Positions 24,816 to 35,619 of a stretch of 64,000 nt of DNA are shown piece after piece. How positions within the stretch are numbered: position 1 is the first letter of the stretch; each line of letters begins with the position of its first letter. Position numbers and translations under genes: made by a program. This stretch comes from Hyperoodon ampullatus (lineage: Eukaryota > Chordata > Mammalia > Artiodactyla > Ziphiidae), in NCBI GenBank assembly GCA_949752795.1, contig OX457060.1, forward strand, positions 104,544,949 through 104,608,948, written 5' to 3'. The notes beneath the pieces were generated by a model, which was not told the origin of the DNA, did no database searches, and was given only the letters and a program-made list of their open reading frames with translations.

Positions 24816-25753
24816 TAACTGATAATAACATTTTGGAACAGGAAAACCTAATAATACATATATATGTACATATATGTAATAGAAATTATGAATCAGGTTT
24901 AAAATTCTTATTTGTTGTTATCATTACTGTTGTCACTTTTATTAATTCTAATTTAAGTGGAAAGTTATCTTTGTTCAAAAGAAGAAAGAAGATAGCACAC
25001 TTAGTGGGAAAATTTGATTTAATTATGACTATTCTCCATCAACTTGTAACTTGGTTTTCCCAGAGAATTTCAGGGTGAGGACTTCTGTAAACTCCAAACT
25101 CTTTGTTTTATAGTGTATTTAACTCTACCACTTATTTTCCTGAATTGTGTCTAGATCCCCTGGGTCAAGAGAATGTGAATCCCAGATGCCCTATAAGAAA
25201 GGTAGTTTTTAGTATGCATGTTGATGTTATTTGTACATAGTAAGAGAGTAGAAAGGATCAGAATAGCTTTGGCATTTACCTTGTTAAATTTTTATAGCTA
25301 AGCTCTGGTTCAAGGGTCTACCTAAACGACTTAACTGCACTAAGAAAAATGAGAGCATTGAGACCTATGAAAGGAGTCCACAAAATTCTATGAAAATGAA
25401 CCAGTTCTAGGAGAAATCAGTATGTTTAATGATCCAAGATACACAACTGGAGCATTAACTAGCTTTTACTGACCTGAAGAAAATTTATACTTTTTCTTAT
25501 AACAACAAAAAATATTCAGGGACATCCCTCTTTATTATATTATCAAAAATAGTTTTAATACTTTAAATCAAAATTTTTTGAATGCTTATTTTATATCAGG
25601 CATTGCAATGGGCAAGGGGACACAGTGATTTACAACACATAGTTCCTGTTCAAGGATCCCTCAGCCAGGAGTGGGGATGGGGCATAAAGAAGAGGCAACT
25701 TCAGTATAAGATGGTAAGTGCTGTGCAGGCTCAATCACAGGGTTCTTTTGCTG

Positions 25754-25758
<5 letters not shown>

Positions 25759-25800
<42 letters not shown>
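25759..25800. repeat. (AC)21 microsatellite
   Basis: A perfect AC run of 42 bases followed by ATACACA. No SINE body is attached. Confidence 0.97.
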
Positions 25801-25806
<6 letters not shown>

Positions 25807-27089
25807 AAAGGACACCTAACCCAGTGCTGGGAAGATAAGGAGACCTGAAGAATGAATAGAGATTGGCTCGGTAATTCTGGACAAATGAACAGAAAGTTCA
25901 AAGGCTCTGATGCATAAAAAAGAAACAAAAAACATGTGGCATATTCAGAGAACTGCAAGTGGTTCAGCACAGTTGTATACAATATGAAGAGATAGTGGAC
26001 AGACAGGAGAATATAGAGAGAAGTAGGGTTTTATCCCAGGCAGGTCTTATGTACCAATACTAAAGAGTATTCTGTGTTCTAGAAATGATAAGTTGGCAGC
26101 TGCAGGCTAAGTTCAGCACTTAGCTGTGTCTTCCTCATTATTAGATGGGTGATCACATTTAAAATATATAAAAAATTCTCACAAAAACTCAGATCAGAAA
26201 TTTTCTTGAAAGATCAGGAATTAACACTGGATTCTTGTAGCCTTATTGCTGAGAAGCTGCTTCTGGAGGAACGAAGGGTGCTTTTACCGGTCACCACACT
26301 CTGCACTTGCTTCACTCATTTATATAACCTGCCAGGCCCCTGAGGCATTTGCATTTGCAAGTCTACTGAGGAGAAAACTACAAAACTAAAGTTGCTTCAG
26401 TATATTAGTCTGACTGATATTGGAGATATCAGGGCTGGAGTCAGATGAATTACTTAAGAGATTCCTTCAGTAATCTAGACAGATAATGGGGGCCGAACAG
26501 AGGCTGTGGAGGGACGTAAAGAAGCAGACACCAAGAAGGAATTAGGTCTGCAAGAAACGTTTTGGTGGGCATACCAGTGAAGGATTGGGACAGGGGAGAA
26601 TAGAAGGCTTGGAGAGCTTACAGATTGAAATGCAGGTCTGACACCTATGAGAAGAAAGGGCAAAGGATGGGGATTGGATAGGAAGCTCAGACTGCAGTGC
26701 AGCTCTGAGAACACCTCAGCCAGGATGATTGTAGCATGAGATTCAAGATTGCTTGTTGAAGGAGTCTGTTGCTTGAGAAGAAATGGCCTGGAACTAGTAC
26801 TCTCTCCACGCTTCACGACCTGGTGTAAACTAGGCTGGGGATTTTGAAAACACAACAGTTTGAGTTTGTCAGCTAATTGCTCTCCTTCTAATAAATTATC
26901 TCTTGATATGAGATCTGAAAAGTGAATGCCCATAGCGGACACATTTACCACTAATATATTGGATTCAAGTAATGAAAAAAAAGAGTTCAAAATGGTTGCC
27001 TGTAGAGAAGAAGAAATGGGTGGCTTTAGCAAGAGACTGATGTTTCAATCATAGCCTTTTGCTTCTAACACATTATATACATGAGAAGA

Positions 27090-27960
27090 AGGACTTGTAG
27101 CAGAGATGGCTATATGGATTCCAAAATCTCTTTCCTTTTCTATGTGAGCACACTACTTGCCCCACACTCTCTTTCAGTCAAGTATAGCGGTATGATTGAG
27201 TTCTAGTCCACGGAGAGAGGTACTGATGTGTGCCACTCACAAGCAGGGCTCATGACATCTGCCACAGACGATACTCCCTTCCACTTTACTGGCTGGAAGC
27301 AAAGGATTCCAAGGCTTTACCCTCCACAAGATGGAGAGAGTGTGGGGTTTGAATTATTGTAAGTGAGGCCACCTGGAAAATGACTACTTTGGGTTATTCT
27401 GTGTCTAAAATTGTACTTTTTAGTATGATAATCTACAGGTCCATCTATGTTGCTGCAAATGGCATTATTTAATTCTTTTTAATGGCTGAATAAAGTGAGT
27501 CAGACAGAGAAAGACAAATATCATATGCTATTGCTTATATGCGGAATCTAAAAAAACTGATACAAACGAGCTTATTTACAAAACAGAAACAGACTCACAG
27601 ACTTAGAGAATGAACTTACGGTTACCGGGGGGAAGGGCTGGGGGGAGTTTGGGACTGACATGTACACCCTGCTATGTTTAAAATAGATAACTAACAAGGA
27701 CCTCCTGTATAGCACAGGGAACTCTGCTCAATGTTCTGTAATAACCTAAACGGGAAAATAATTTGAAAAAGAGTAGATACGTGTATATGTATAATTGAAT
27801 CACTCTGCTGTGCACCTGAAGCTAACACAATATTGTTAATCAACTATAATCCAATAAATAAAAATTAAAAAAATAATAGAGATAAAATTGTATTTTTCAT
27901 AATTTAAGCTGTTGACACTTGGAGATTTATTATAGCAGCTAACATTAACCTAAACAAGGT
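27090..27960 (+). mobile_element. Old LTR-like element split by an L1 insertion
   Basis: The part at 27090-27406 (AGAGATGGCTATATGGATTC, GATGTGTGCCACTC, GTGAGGCCACCTGG) and the part after the L1 (27898-27960, ending near AGCAGCTAACATTAACCTAA) resemble the body and end of an ancient mammalian LTR of the MaLR class. The family is not certain. The flanking continuity supports insertion of the 5'-inverted L1 into it. Confidence 0.45.
27421..27883 (+). mobile_element. L1 3' end with 5' inversion (twin priming)
   Basis: From about 27493 the element is sense L1 (GTCAGACAGAGAAAGACAAA to CCAATAAATAAAAATT and an A tail). The first 70 bases (27421-27492) are an antisense L1 piece from the region normally just upstream, with CAGGTCCATCTATGTTGC and TTTTTAATGGCTGAATAA. 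A target-site duplication of about 14 bp, AAAATTGTAcTTTT, lies at 27407-27420 and 27884-27897 with one mismatch. Confidence 0.88.
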
Positions 27961-28540
27961 GGTCCAAGATAAAGATACATGTATATATACCACAAAAAGA
28001 TATATAGGTCTCTACATAGTATCAGAGACACGTTTTTCCTTTGAATACTTTTTTCTAAAGCTTCAGACTCACATCTTCAACAATTGTGAACTTATTAAGG
28101 TTTGGCTAGCAACATCAATTTAGCAGACTCATAATGTCAAACTAACTTCTCCTCATTACCTACTTCTAACAATAGTGCCATCATTTCCACAAACGTTCCA
28201 GACATTTTATGATTCACTTTGATTCTTACCTGTAGAACAACTCACATGTCAAATTGGTAAATTCTGTTAATTCTCCTTTCTTTCTGTGTCTTTGTATGCA
28301 TCCTGTTCTCTATATTCTATTACCACCATCCTAGAGTAAGTGAATAGCTTCATGCCTACAACACTAATACAGATTCCTAACATCATATAGTCTACTTAAC
28401 CTACAGCCGTTCCCAAATCATTTTTGCAAAGGGACACTGTCACTGTCCCCAGAGCATTTTGGGGATTACAGTAGCAATTATATTATGGAAAGAACACAGA
28501 AAAAGAAGATTCTAGTTTGAAATATCTGTTTATTTACTAG

Positions 28541-28935
28541 GGTTACCTTGGGAGGGTGACATGGACATTCTGAGCATTGATTGCCTCATCTATTAAAAGT
28601 GGCTAAATCTGGGCTTCCCTGGTGGCGCAGTGGTTGAGAGTCCGCCTGCCGATGCAGGGGACACGGGTTAGTGCCCCGGTCTGGGAAGATCCCACATGTC
28701 ATGGAGCGGCTGGGCCCGTGAGCCATGGCCGCTGGGCCTGCGCGTCCGGAGCCTGTGCTCCTCAAAGGGAGAGGCCACAAAGTGAAAGGCCCGCATACCT
28801 CAAAAAAAAAAAAAAAAAAAAGTGGCCAAATCTATTCACAGGACTGTTGCAAAATTTAATGGAGTAACTTGTAAATGGTGAAAGCAAAACACCTGTCTCA
28901 TAATAGTGCTTAAAACATAGTTATTGAATGAATAA
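28541..28935 (+). mobile_element. MIR remnant interrupted by a CHR-2 SINE
   Basis: The left part (GGGTTACCTTGGGAGGGTGA, GATTGCCTCATCTATTAAAA) and the right part (CACAGGACTGTTGCAAAATT, AGTGCTTAAAACATAG) join into one MIR when the SINE at 28611-28817 and one duplication copy are removed. Confidence 0.65.
28611..28817 (+). mobile_element. CHR-2 type cetacean SINE inserted in a MIR
   Basis: Plus-strand copy with A tail. The 16-bp target-site duplication AAAAGTGGCTAAATCT is at 28595-28610 and, with one change, at 28818-28833. The flanks join into a MIR-like sequence, so this is a nested insertion. Confidence 0.93.
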
Positions 28936-29540
28936 ATATATTCTTCTTTACCTGCTCCCTTTATCTCCTGCTTACAAGCTATTCTCTACTCCACTCAACA
29001 TGATTGAATGCTATTTCTCCTTCAGGGAAAGCTCAAACCTGATCTATTTTGTGACTTCACCTCTGTGGAAATCTTGATCACTCATCTGATCTTACCTCAT
29101 GTTGTGAGTTAGCAATGGTTTTCATATATAATCATTTTCTTTAAATAGGTTGCAAAGACTAGGTACCTACTTTATACAAAGTATCAAGTGTTTCTTAGAA
29201 TATTATTTGAAGCTTCAGTTCATTGGTTGTTTTTAATTTTTGTTTTATCTGGCCCATTCAGAATTCCTTCCTTCTTTTTTCATAAATGATATTCTGACTT
29301 TCTTTTGGACATAAACCACTCTGACATCTCTGATCCCTGTGGATCAGTTCCACATGATCCACCCAACTATCTCCAACGGCAGGCTCAGGACTAAGAACTA
29401 CCAATCTAAGTCGTTCATTTTCCTGTCCATAGTGATTCAGACAGGGCTTGTGAGACAAGCAAGGCTCCATGACTTCTACTGGAACAACAGAGAGACAGCA
29501 ATTATCTCACAGGAATTATAATGTAGAATTATATTAACTA

Positions 29541-29951
29541 GAAAACAAATACTGCATGCTAACACATATATATGGAATCTAAAAAAAAAAAAAAAAAAAA
29601 AAAAAAGAGGTTCTGATGAACCTAGGGGCAGGACAGGAATAAAGACACAGACGTAGAGAGTGGACTTGAGGACACGGGGAGGGGGAAGAGTAAGCTGGGA
29701 TGAAGTGAGAGAGTAGCATTGACATATATACACTACCAAATGTGAAATAGATAGCTAGTGGGAAGGAGCTGCACGGCACAGGGAGATCAACTTGGTGCTT
29801 TGTGTCCACATAGAGGGGTAGGATAGGGAGGGTGGGAGGGAGATGCAAGAGGGAAGGGATATGGGGATATAGCTGATTCACTTCGTTATACAGCAGAAAG
29901 TAACACAACACTGTAAAACAATTATGCTCTAATAAAGATGTTAAAAAAAAA
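29541..29951 (+). mobile_element. L1 3' end, 5'-truncated, with internal A26 run
   Basis: The plus-strand element starts near ATACTGCATGCTAACACATA, carries an expanded internal A tract (29580-29606), then GAACCTAGGGGCAGGAC and the usual 3'UTR to CTAATAAAGATGTTAAAAA. No clear target-site duplication was found. It directly abuts a Tigger-type element at its 3' side. Confidence 0.9.
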
Positions 29952-29959
29952 AAGATATA

Positions 29960-30181
29960 CAGTCTTGCCTCGGTATCCACTAGAATTGGTTCTAGGATCC
30001 CCCATGGTGTATATCAAAATGCGAGGATGCTCTAGTCCTATAGCTAGCCCTCCATATCCATGGTTCCACATCTGTGGATTCAACCAACCACAGATCATGT
30101 AGTACTGTACATATTTATTGAAAAAAATTTGTGATAAGCAAGCCCATGCAGTTCAAACCCAAGTTTTTCAAGGATCAACTG
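29960..30181. mobile_element. Tigger-type MITE (222 bp) with TA duplication
   Basis: The left end CAGTCTTGCCTCGGTATCC and the right end, which reads CAGTTGATCCTTGAAAAAC on the other strand, are imperfect terminal inverted repeats. TA dinucleotides flank both ends (29958-29959, 30182-30183). Internal text GGATTCAACCAACCACAGAT is typical of primate/mammal Tigger/MER2-group elements. It has no coding capacity. Confidence 0.7.
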
Positions 30182-30594
30182 TAGTTTGCAAATTAACCCA
30201 GTTGAGAGAAAAAATAGGATTAGTTAAAAAGAAAAAGACTAAGACATGCCTGGAACCAACTGTTCCTGATTTCTCAGCTAAGAAGTTTATCTCCAGACTT
30301 TTCAGTCATGTGGTCTGAAAATTTCCTTATTTTCTTTAAGCTATTTGTTTGTTTTTCATCACTTGTAATTGAAAGAGAACTATCTAATAGAGTTGTGTTT
30401 TTTAAACATAAAGATAATATTTACTGATTATTTTTCTAGCTGATTGATAATGAGATTTAAACAAAAAAATGTGGATAACATAACACCAATCCTTCCTCAC
30501 TAATGGAGAAAAAAGAAACAGCACATTCTTCTTGACTTACATAAATTTCATTATTTTGCTGTTTAAATAAGCACATATTTGTAAAATATTTAAA

Positions 30595-33246
30595 AAAGGT
30601 TCAAAGACCACTTCTTTATTCCAATCTGTAAAAAATATTTTCGTTATGTTTATTATAAAAATATAAATGTTTCCACTACAAATCATTTTACATTAGTAAG
30701 AGGCCATCTACATTGTACAACATAAACTAAATGAGTAATGTTTTGAAGATACAAATTTAAAGTACATACATATTGCCAATCATATCACATTTATACATGG
30801 CTTATTTGATACTTAGTACAGCTTAAAATGGGCAAGTTACCAGAAATAAATAATATATGTAAAACAAACTTAAGATACAAAACAGATAATATGGTACATG
30901 ACGTTGCGAATGAGTTGTGGTTTCATGTTTATTGAAAGCCAATGCAGTTTCTGTACAAAGAGATGGCCATTAGCATTCTAGTACCTCTACTCCACGGTTA
31001 AGAATCGTACACTGTTATGTTTACATATGTACAGGGTAAGGATTGTGTAAAGTAAATTTATAAGAGGTCAGATGGAAAAATAGTGAAAAAATGAAGAGCA
31101 ATATACTGCGTATACAATCTCAACTTTCAAATGGAAACCACAGCCAAAATAAATGAAATAGATTCAACAATCCTCAACTTCTATTAATTCATGAAATGCA
31201 CAGATTTTGTTGCGTATGCACAGATGAGTACCTAAGAAAGTAAATGCTAGTCTGGAAAAAAAATGAGATTGAAACCAAATTCAGATCTCAATCTAACATT
31301 CCACAACACAAAATGTTTGCTTAAAAATGTTTTTTTTTTATCTGCTTCTAGCAGGCTTAAGTGAAATTTGTAATTAATTTCATAATCATATATATCTTTT
31401 TAAAAGGTTCTTGCTCTTATACACCCAATACATAATTCTAGTAGGATGATTTGACTATAAGGAATATTGCAGAAATTTGAGATATAATTCCATATATGAG
31501 GAACACAACCTAAGCCTTATTACACTAAATTTACAATAGATTAGCACTTGTGAATTTTGATCTGTGACTGTAAGCTGTGTTAATGTTCCATTTTGCATAA
31601 GAACATAAAGGTTGTGGCATTGTTTTATCCATTCTATTTTGTGACATATGCATTTCTTATTCCAATAACATGACCATATCAGCATTAGAAAGAATATAGA
31701 TATAGCTAAAATGTTGCTTCAAAATATATTATGGCTAGATCTCCACCAGGTATATATTTCAAATATTAATGAGTATGCTCATATTTGACCTTTATGGAAT
31801 AGTAAGTGTAAGTTCCTGCAATACGAGATCTTTCCAGATTTTGAGTCTTGCTAGACAACGAGCTATTTTGAAAATGATATGTTCAATAAGTGTCAAGAAG
31901 TTCAATGCTTCTAAGATATACACCAAAACTACAATAGGTGCATTTCAGCAGAGATTCGTAAAGATAATAATACTTGCTATTGATGATGATGACAATGTTT
32001 AATTAATTTAACAAAACCCCAGTGAGGCAGATGAGTAGTTTAGTTATCATCATTCTCTATAAATAGCTCAACAAGTTTAAGCAGAGATATTAAGTGGCAT
32101 TTCAAAGCCAGTCAGCAAGTGATTTTTTGATTCATGCTTCAGCTTATAGGTTATATTGCCAATTAACGCAGCAATCTAAATAGGATCCCAATCCTTTCCA
32201 GTGTAGCTATTCTCTATTCAGGAGTTCTAATGTAGCTCTTTTACTAATGGAAGGAATTGATGGTCTCCTAAGCACCAGAGCAGGGCAGGTATGTCACTGA
32301 GAATCCATTACACACAAGCTAGTATATTACACTAAATTAGGAGCGTACAGTTTACTATAAGATGGAGAGAAAAAAATGGATGGAATAATTCAGACTGTGA
32401 GAGATTTGACTAGTGTATGAACAAGGAAAGGGTTTGGTTTCTTTTTGTATATAGATATAGATACATATAAGTGGATGGTTCAAAAAATCTGGAAAGAAAC
32501 CCATCATTTTCTATGTTTCCTACTGCTGACAATTTGAGAGAGCATTTGGCACTTGACTGTCACCAATCCAAATTAAATCATCAAGGCATAAATAGAAAAC
32601 AATAAAAACAATTCAAAAGAAAATAAATATGTACTTTTCTTCAAAATTAAAACATTTTTTACACGGTAATACTTAAGGAAGCTAACAATTAAAAATGTGT
32701 AGTACTTAAAACAACTACAAACTTCATTTCCATATGCCTTTTAACAGATGAAAGGGAATAATACAATGAAAAGGTAGTAAATATGGCCAGATAGTTTGAG
32801 GTATGAATTCCTCTATTTTGTTTGCTTTGAAAGAAACAAAATACCTGTTACAGATTTCTTCTGTGTATAAAAATATCACATCTTTTCTTTTGTGGCTATT
32901 TGTAAACAGAGCCACCATGTTCATGATGTTATTTCACTTGTTTTGCTTTTATGATAGTTTATGATCAATGGCTCTATGCTAGTTCATCATTTTGCGCTGC
33001 AGAATTTTGATTTAATCCATCAACTAACATCAAAAAAGCAATTACAAAACAAAATATACCCACCCACCCATCCACTAAATGATAGGGGAAAATAAAGAGT
33101 TTTTCAATTCCATTTTAAGGCATTTGTACTCGTATCTGAGTGTCTTATTGGGCTTGGAATGTCCACCAGTATTTCCAGTGTTGACATCTGTCTGCAGAGT
33201 GACACCACATCTTCCACAGCCACCACCTCCTTCCAGAAATAGCACT
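30595..33246 (-). other. EPHA3: EPHA3 3' untranslated region
   Basis: This stretch of about 2.65 kb lies between the EPHA3 stop codon and a candidate poly(A) signal. It is AT-rich and has no open frame of note. I recognise no SINE, L1 or LTR in it, unlike the flanks on both sides, which is the pattern expected of a constrained 3'UTR. Its length is close to the roughly 2.6-kb human EPHA3 3'UTR. It contains several ATTTA-type and T-rich stretches on the transcript strand that could be stability elements. The 3' boundary is inferred from the AATAAA only. Confidence 0.75.
30615..30620 (-). promoter_or_regulatory. EPHA3: Candidate EPHA3 poly(A) signal AATAAA
   Basis: On the minus strand the sequence reads GGAATAAAG here, followed within about 30 nt by T-rich sequence that could be the downstream element. 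A second AATAAA lies just upstream at 30654-30649. Cleavage would be expected near 30595-30605, which gives a 3'UTR of the expected length. Other AATAAA motifs may be used in some tissues. Confidence 0.6.
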
Positions 33247-33352
33247 TTACACTGGGACTGGACTATTCTTTGATTGCGTTTCTAGAGCTTTAATACTACT
33301 GATGATCTTCTTCTGTGGCCCAACCACAGTGACACCAACTTTTTTCATGTCA
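33247..33352 (-). CDS. EPHA3: EPHA3 last coding exon (exon 17), end of SAM domain, C-terminal tail and stop
   Basis: The exon completes the split Asp codon and encodes 34 residues followed by TAA at 33249-33247. The peptide starts DMKKVGVTVVGPQKKIISS and ends QSKNSPVPV. It gives the last helix of the SAM domain and the Eph C-terminal valine tail, a PDZ-binding type end. The acceptor on the minus strand is a long pyrimidine tract followed by TACAG. The human protein ends NGPVPV from memory, so the residue before PVPV appears changed from Gly to Ser through a GGT to AGT type change. The exon continues without a visible splice into the 3'UTR. Phase and sequence make the assignment firm; it is too short to show as a convincing open frame on its own. 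Confidence 0.95.
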
Positions 33353-33545
33353 CTGTAAAAAAAAAGAAGAAAATTTCTGGTGAGAATCATGGTTTCCTGG
33401 ATATTATGTACGTAGGAGATTTTCAATTAACAAAGCTTGTGCAATTATAGATCCCAATGCTTTAGACATAATTTTCTGATTTTTGCACCATTTGTATATT
33501 ATATCCTGACTATTCCACCTCTATTCTTGTGTAAGAGTATAGATG

Positions 33546-33975
33546 GTATAGTGGGTTGTATAGTGTTCCCCTCAAAATTTCTGTCCATCTGGAACCTCAC
33601 CATGTGACCTTATTTAGAAATAGGGTCTTTGCAAATGTAACTAAGAGAAGGGTCAAGATGAGATCATACTAGATTAGGATGGACTCTAAATCCAGTGAGA
33701 CTATCCTTATTTGAGAAAGAGGACACACAGGGACACAGAGAAGAAGACCATGTAAAGATGGAGGCAGAGATTGCAGTTACTTTGCTGGGATCCATCAGAA
33801 ACTGGAAGAAGTAAGGAAGGATTCCTTTTTTTGGACTTTGGAGCAAGCGTGGCACCAATCAAGCCAATACCTTGATTTCCAACTTCTGGCTTCTAAACTG
33901 TGAAAAAATAAATTTCTGTTGTTCAGGCCAGTAAGTTTGTGGTAATTTGTTATGGCAGCCCTACGAAACTAATGC
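33546..33975 (+). mobile_element. MaLR/MLT1-like LTR in the last EPHA3 intron
   Basis: Recognisable pieces are TGTGACCTTATTTAGAAATA, GGGTCTTTGCAAATGTAA, CATGTAAAGATGGAGGCAGA and the end AATAAATTTCTGTTGTT followed by TTGTTATGGCAGCCCTACG. This is the pattern of an ancient ERVL-MaLR solo LTR, old and non-coding. The family name is from memory. Confidence 0.6.
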
Positions 33976-34472
33976 AGATGGTCACACATTCTTGTGGGGC
34001 ATTACCTGTCTCCCTTAAATCTGGGCCAGTTTGGGGACTGCTTTGACTGATGGAATAGGTTTGAAGTGACATTGTATCAGTTTCTGCACTCAGATCTTAA
34101 GATACTAACAGATTCTACCTCTTATCTCCTGAGACACCCTCTCTAGGCCCCAGAGCTGCCATGTGAGGAGTATGACTACCTTGAGACTATAATATCAAAG
34201 AGGACATCTGTAAGCACTTGGTCTACAGACCCAGCTATATGAAACTTCTGCACCAAGGCAGACAAGAGTGAAACCATCTCAAGCCCTCTGGACTAGACCA
34301 GATGCATGTTAGATGAATACCTAATTCAGTACCAACACCAGAGCAGAAGAATCACCCTCCTGAGCTCTGCCCAAATTCATGACTCACGACACTGTGTATA
34401 CAATAAAATCGTTGTTGTTTTAGCCTTTTAGTTTTGAGGCAGTTTGTTGTACAGCCATAGATAACTGGAACA
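33976..34472 (+). mobile_element. Second old LTR-like element, adjacent
   Basis: The segment ends AATAAAATCGTTGTTGTTTT, TTTTGAGGCAGTTTGTTGTA, CAGCCATAGATAACTGG, which is the typical 3' end of an old MaLR-like or related LTR. The upstream part (GAGCTGCCATGTGAGGAG) fits less clearly. It lies in the same orientation immediately after the element at 33546-33975. Confidence 0.5.
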
Positions 34473-34669
34473 ATTTCTTTAAAGCAGAAAGTTCTTTCAA
34501 AGTAGAAAAAATGGCAAGGATATTTCTCTATTTATCAAAATTATTAAATTTAAAATAGTTAAAACTCAGAAATAAGACATTAAAATAAAGATTATAAGAG
34601 CATATAGAATTTCATTTGGGGGGAAAAAGACTTAGCTAAACATGTGCAAATGATTAATTAAATATTCTT

Positions 34670-34880
34670 TTTTTTTTTTTTTTTTTGGCAGTACGCGGGC
34701 CTCTCACTGTTGTGGCCTCTCCCGTTGCGGAGCACAGGCTCCGGACGCGCAGGCGCAGCGGCCATGGCTTACAGGCCCAGCTGCTCTGCGGCATGTGGGA
34801 TCTTCCCAGACCAGGGCATGAACCCGTGTCCCCTGCACCGGCAGGCGGACTCTCAACCACTGCGCCACCAGGGAATCCCC
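34670..34880 (-). mobile_element. CHR-2 type cetacean SINE in the last EPHA3 intron
   Basis: Minus-strand copy (same sense as EPHA3) with the T-run tail at 34670-34687 and head CCCTGGTGGCGCAGTGG ending at about 34880. A short repeat TATTCTT at 34663-34669 and 34881-34887 is the likely target-site duplication, perhaps only partly recovered. Confidence 0.9.
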
Positions 34881-34924
34881 TATTCTTGATTTAAGTAATT
34901 CATTCATACATTTCATCTCTTTCA

Positions 34925-35235
34925 GGTCTTTACTCAAACATCCCCCTCTTATGAGATTTCCCTGATCCTCCTATTTCATATTGTAAACCCTCTCTGCACT
35001 CATACCTGCACTTCCTATTTTCTTTTTGTTTCATTTTCTTCCAAAGCATTTATCATCATCCAGCATATTGCCATTTTTTCTTGATTTATTTTTCTTTACT
35101 CTCTATCTTGTCCCACAAGAAGGTGAATTCCATGTGAACAGGGATTCTTGTCGGTTGTATACTCTGCTTATCAACCACACCCTGAACAATGACCCTCATT
35201 TAGCCGGGGCTCAACGTGTACTTACTAAAGAGTGA
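34925..35235 (+). mobile_element. L2 3'-end remnant in the last EPHA3 intron
   Basis: TTTACTCAAACATCCCCCTC, GAGATTTCCCTGATCCTCC, AAGAAGGTGAATTCCATGTG, AACAGGGATTCTTGTCGG and CAACGTGTACTTACTAAAGA follow the L2 end order. The short open frame at 35026-35235 is a by-product. Confidence 0.65.
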
Positions 35236-35464
35236 ATCGCTAGTCCAAAATATGTTTATCTGGGGAAGTTGATAGAGGATTAAGTGTCACTTGGCAAGGA
35301 GTGCTAGGCAGACTGAAAGTGAAAAGAAGGAAAAGTATACACATGCAAATACATGCACACACACAGATGGAGCCCCTTTATATTGAGCATTAAAAAAAGA
35401 ATGAGAAATTGGGAATTCAATCTCACTGAATTGAACTAATTGATTTCTTAAGAAGTGAGTTCCC

Positions 35465-35619
35465 TGGGGCGGGGGGTGGGGGGTGGGGAGTGGTGATGTT
35501 GGTGGTGGTGGGATGAATTGGGAAATTGGGATTGACATATATACACTAACTTGTATAAAATAGATACCTAATAAAAACCTGCTCTATAAAAGTAAAATAA
35601 AATTCAAAAAAAAAAAAAA
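35465..35619 (+). mobile_element. Very short L1 3' end in the last EPHA3 intron
   Basis: A G-rich stretch, then GGGATTGACATATATACAC, AAATAGATACCTAATAAAAA, ATAAAATTC and an A tail mark the last 155 bases of an L1. GAGTTCCC at 35457-35464 and 35623-35630 is the probable target-site duplication. Confidence 0.83.

Larger units (their letters stand above)
22312..27090. other. Intergenic sequence with old repeats, no supported gene
   Basis: It contains the MIR at 24606-24815, the AC microsatellite, and L2-like text near 23430-23500 and 25575-25660. The longest open frame of the window, 185 codons on the minus strand at 26475-27032, lies here. It has no recognisable domain and no transcript signal that I can see, so I do not call it a gene. 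Confidence 0.55.

Noticed and set aside
26475..27032. Longest open frame of the window (185 codons, minus strand)
   Set aside because: It shows no recognisable domain, signal peptide or repeat pattern, lies in a region with old-repeat text, and has no splice or promoter context that I can see. A frame this long is expected by chance in 64 kb.
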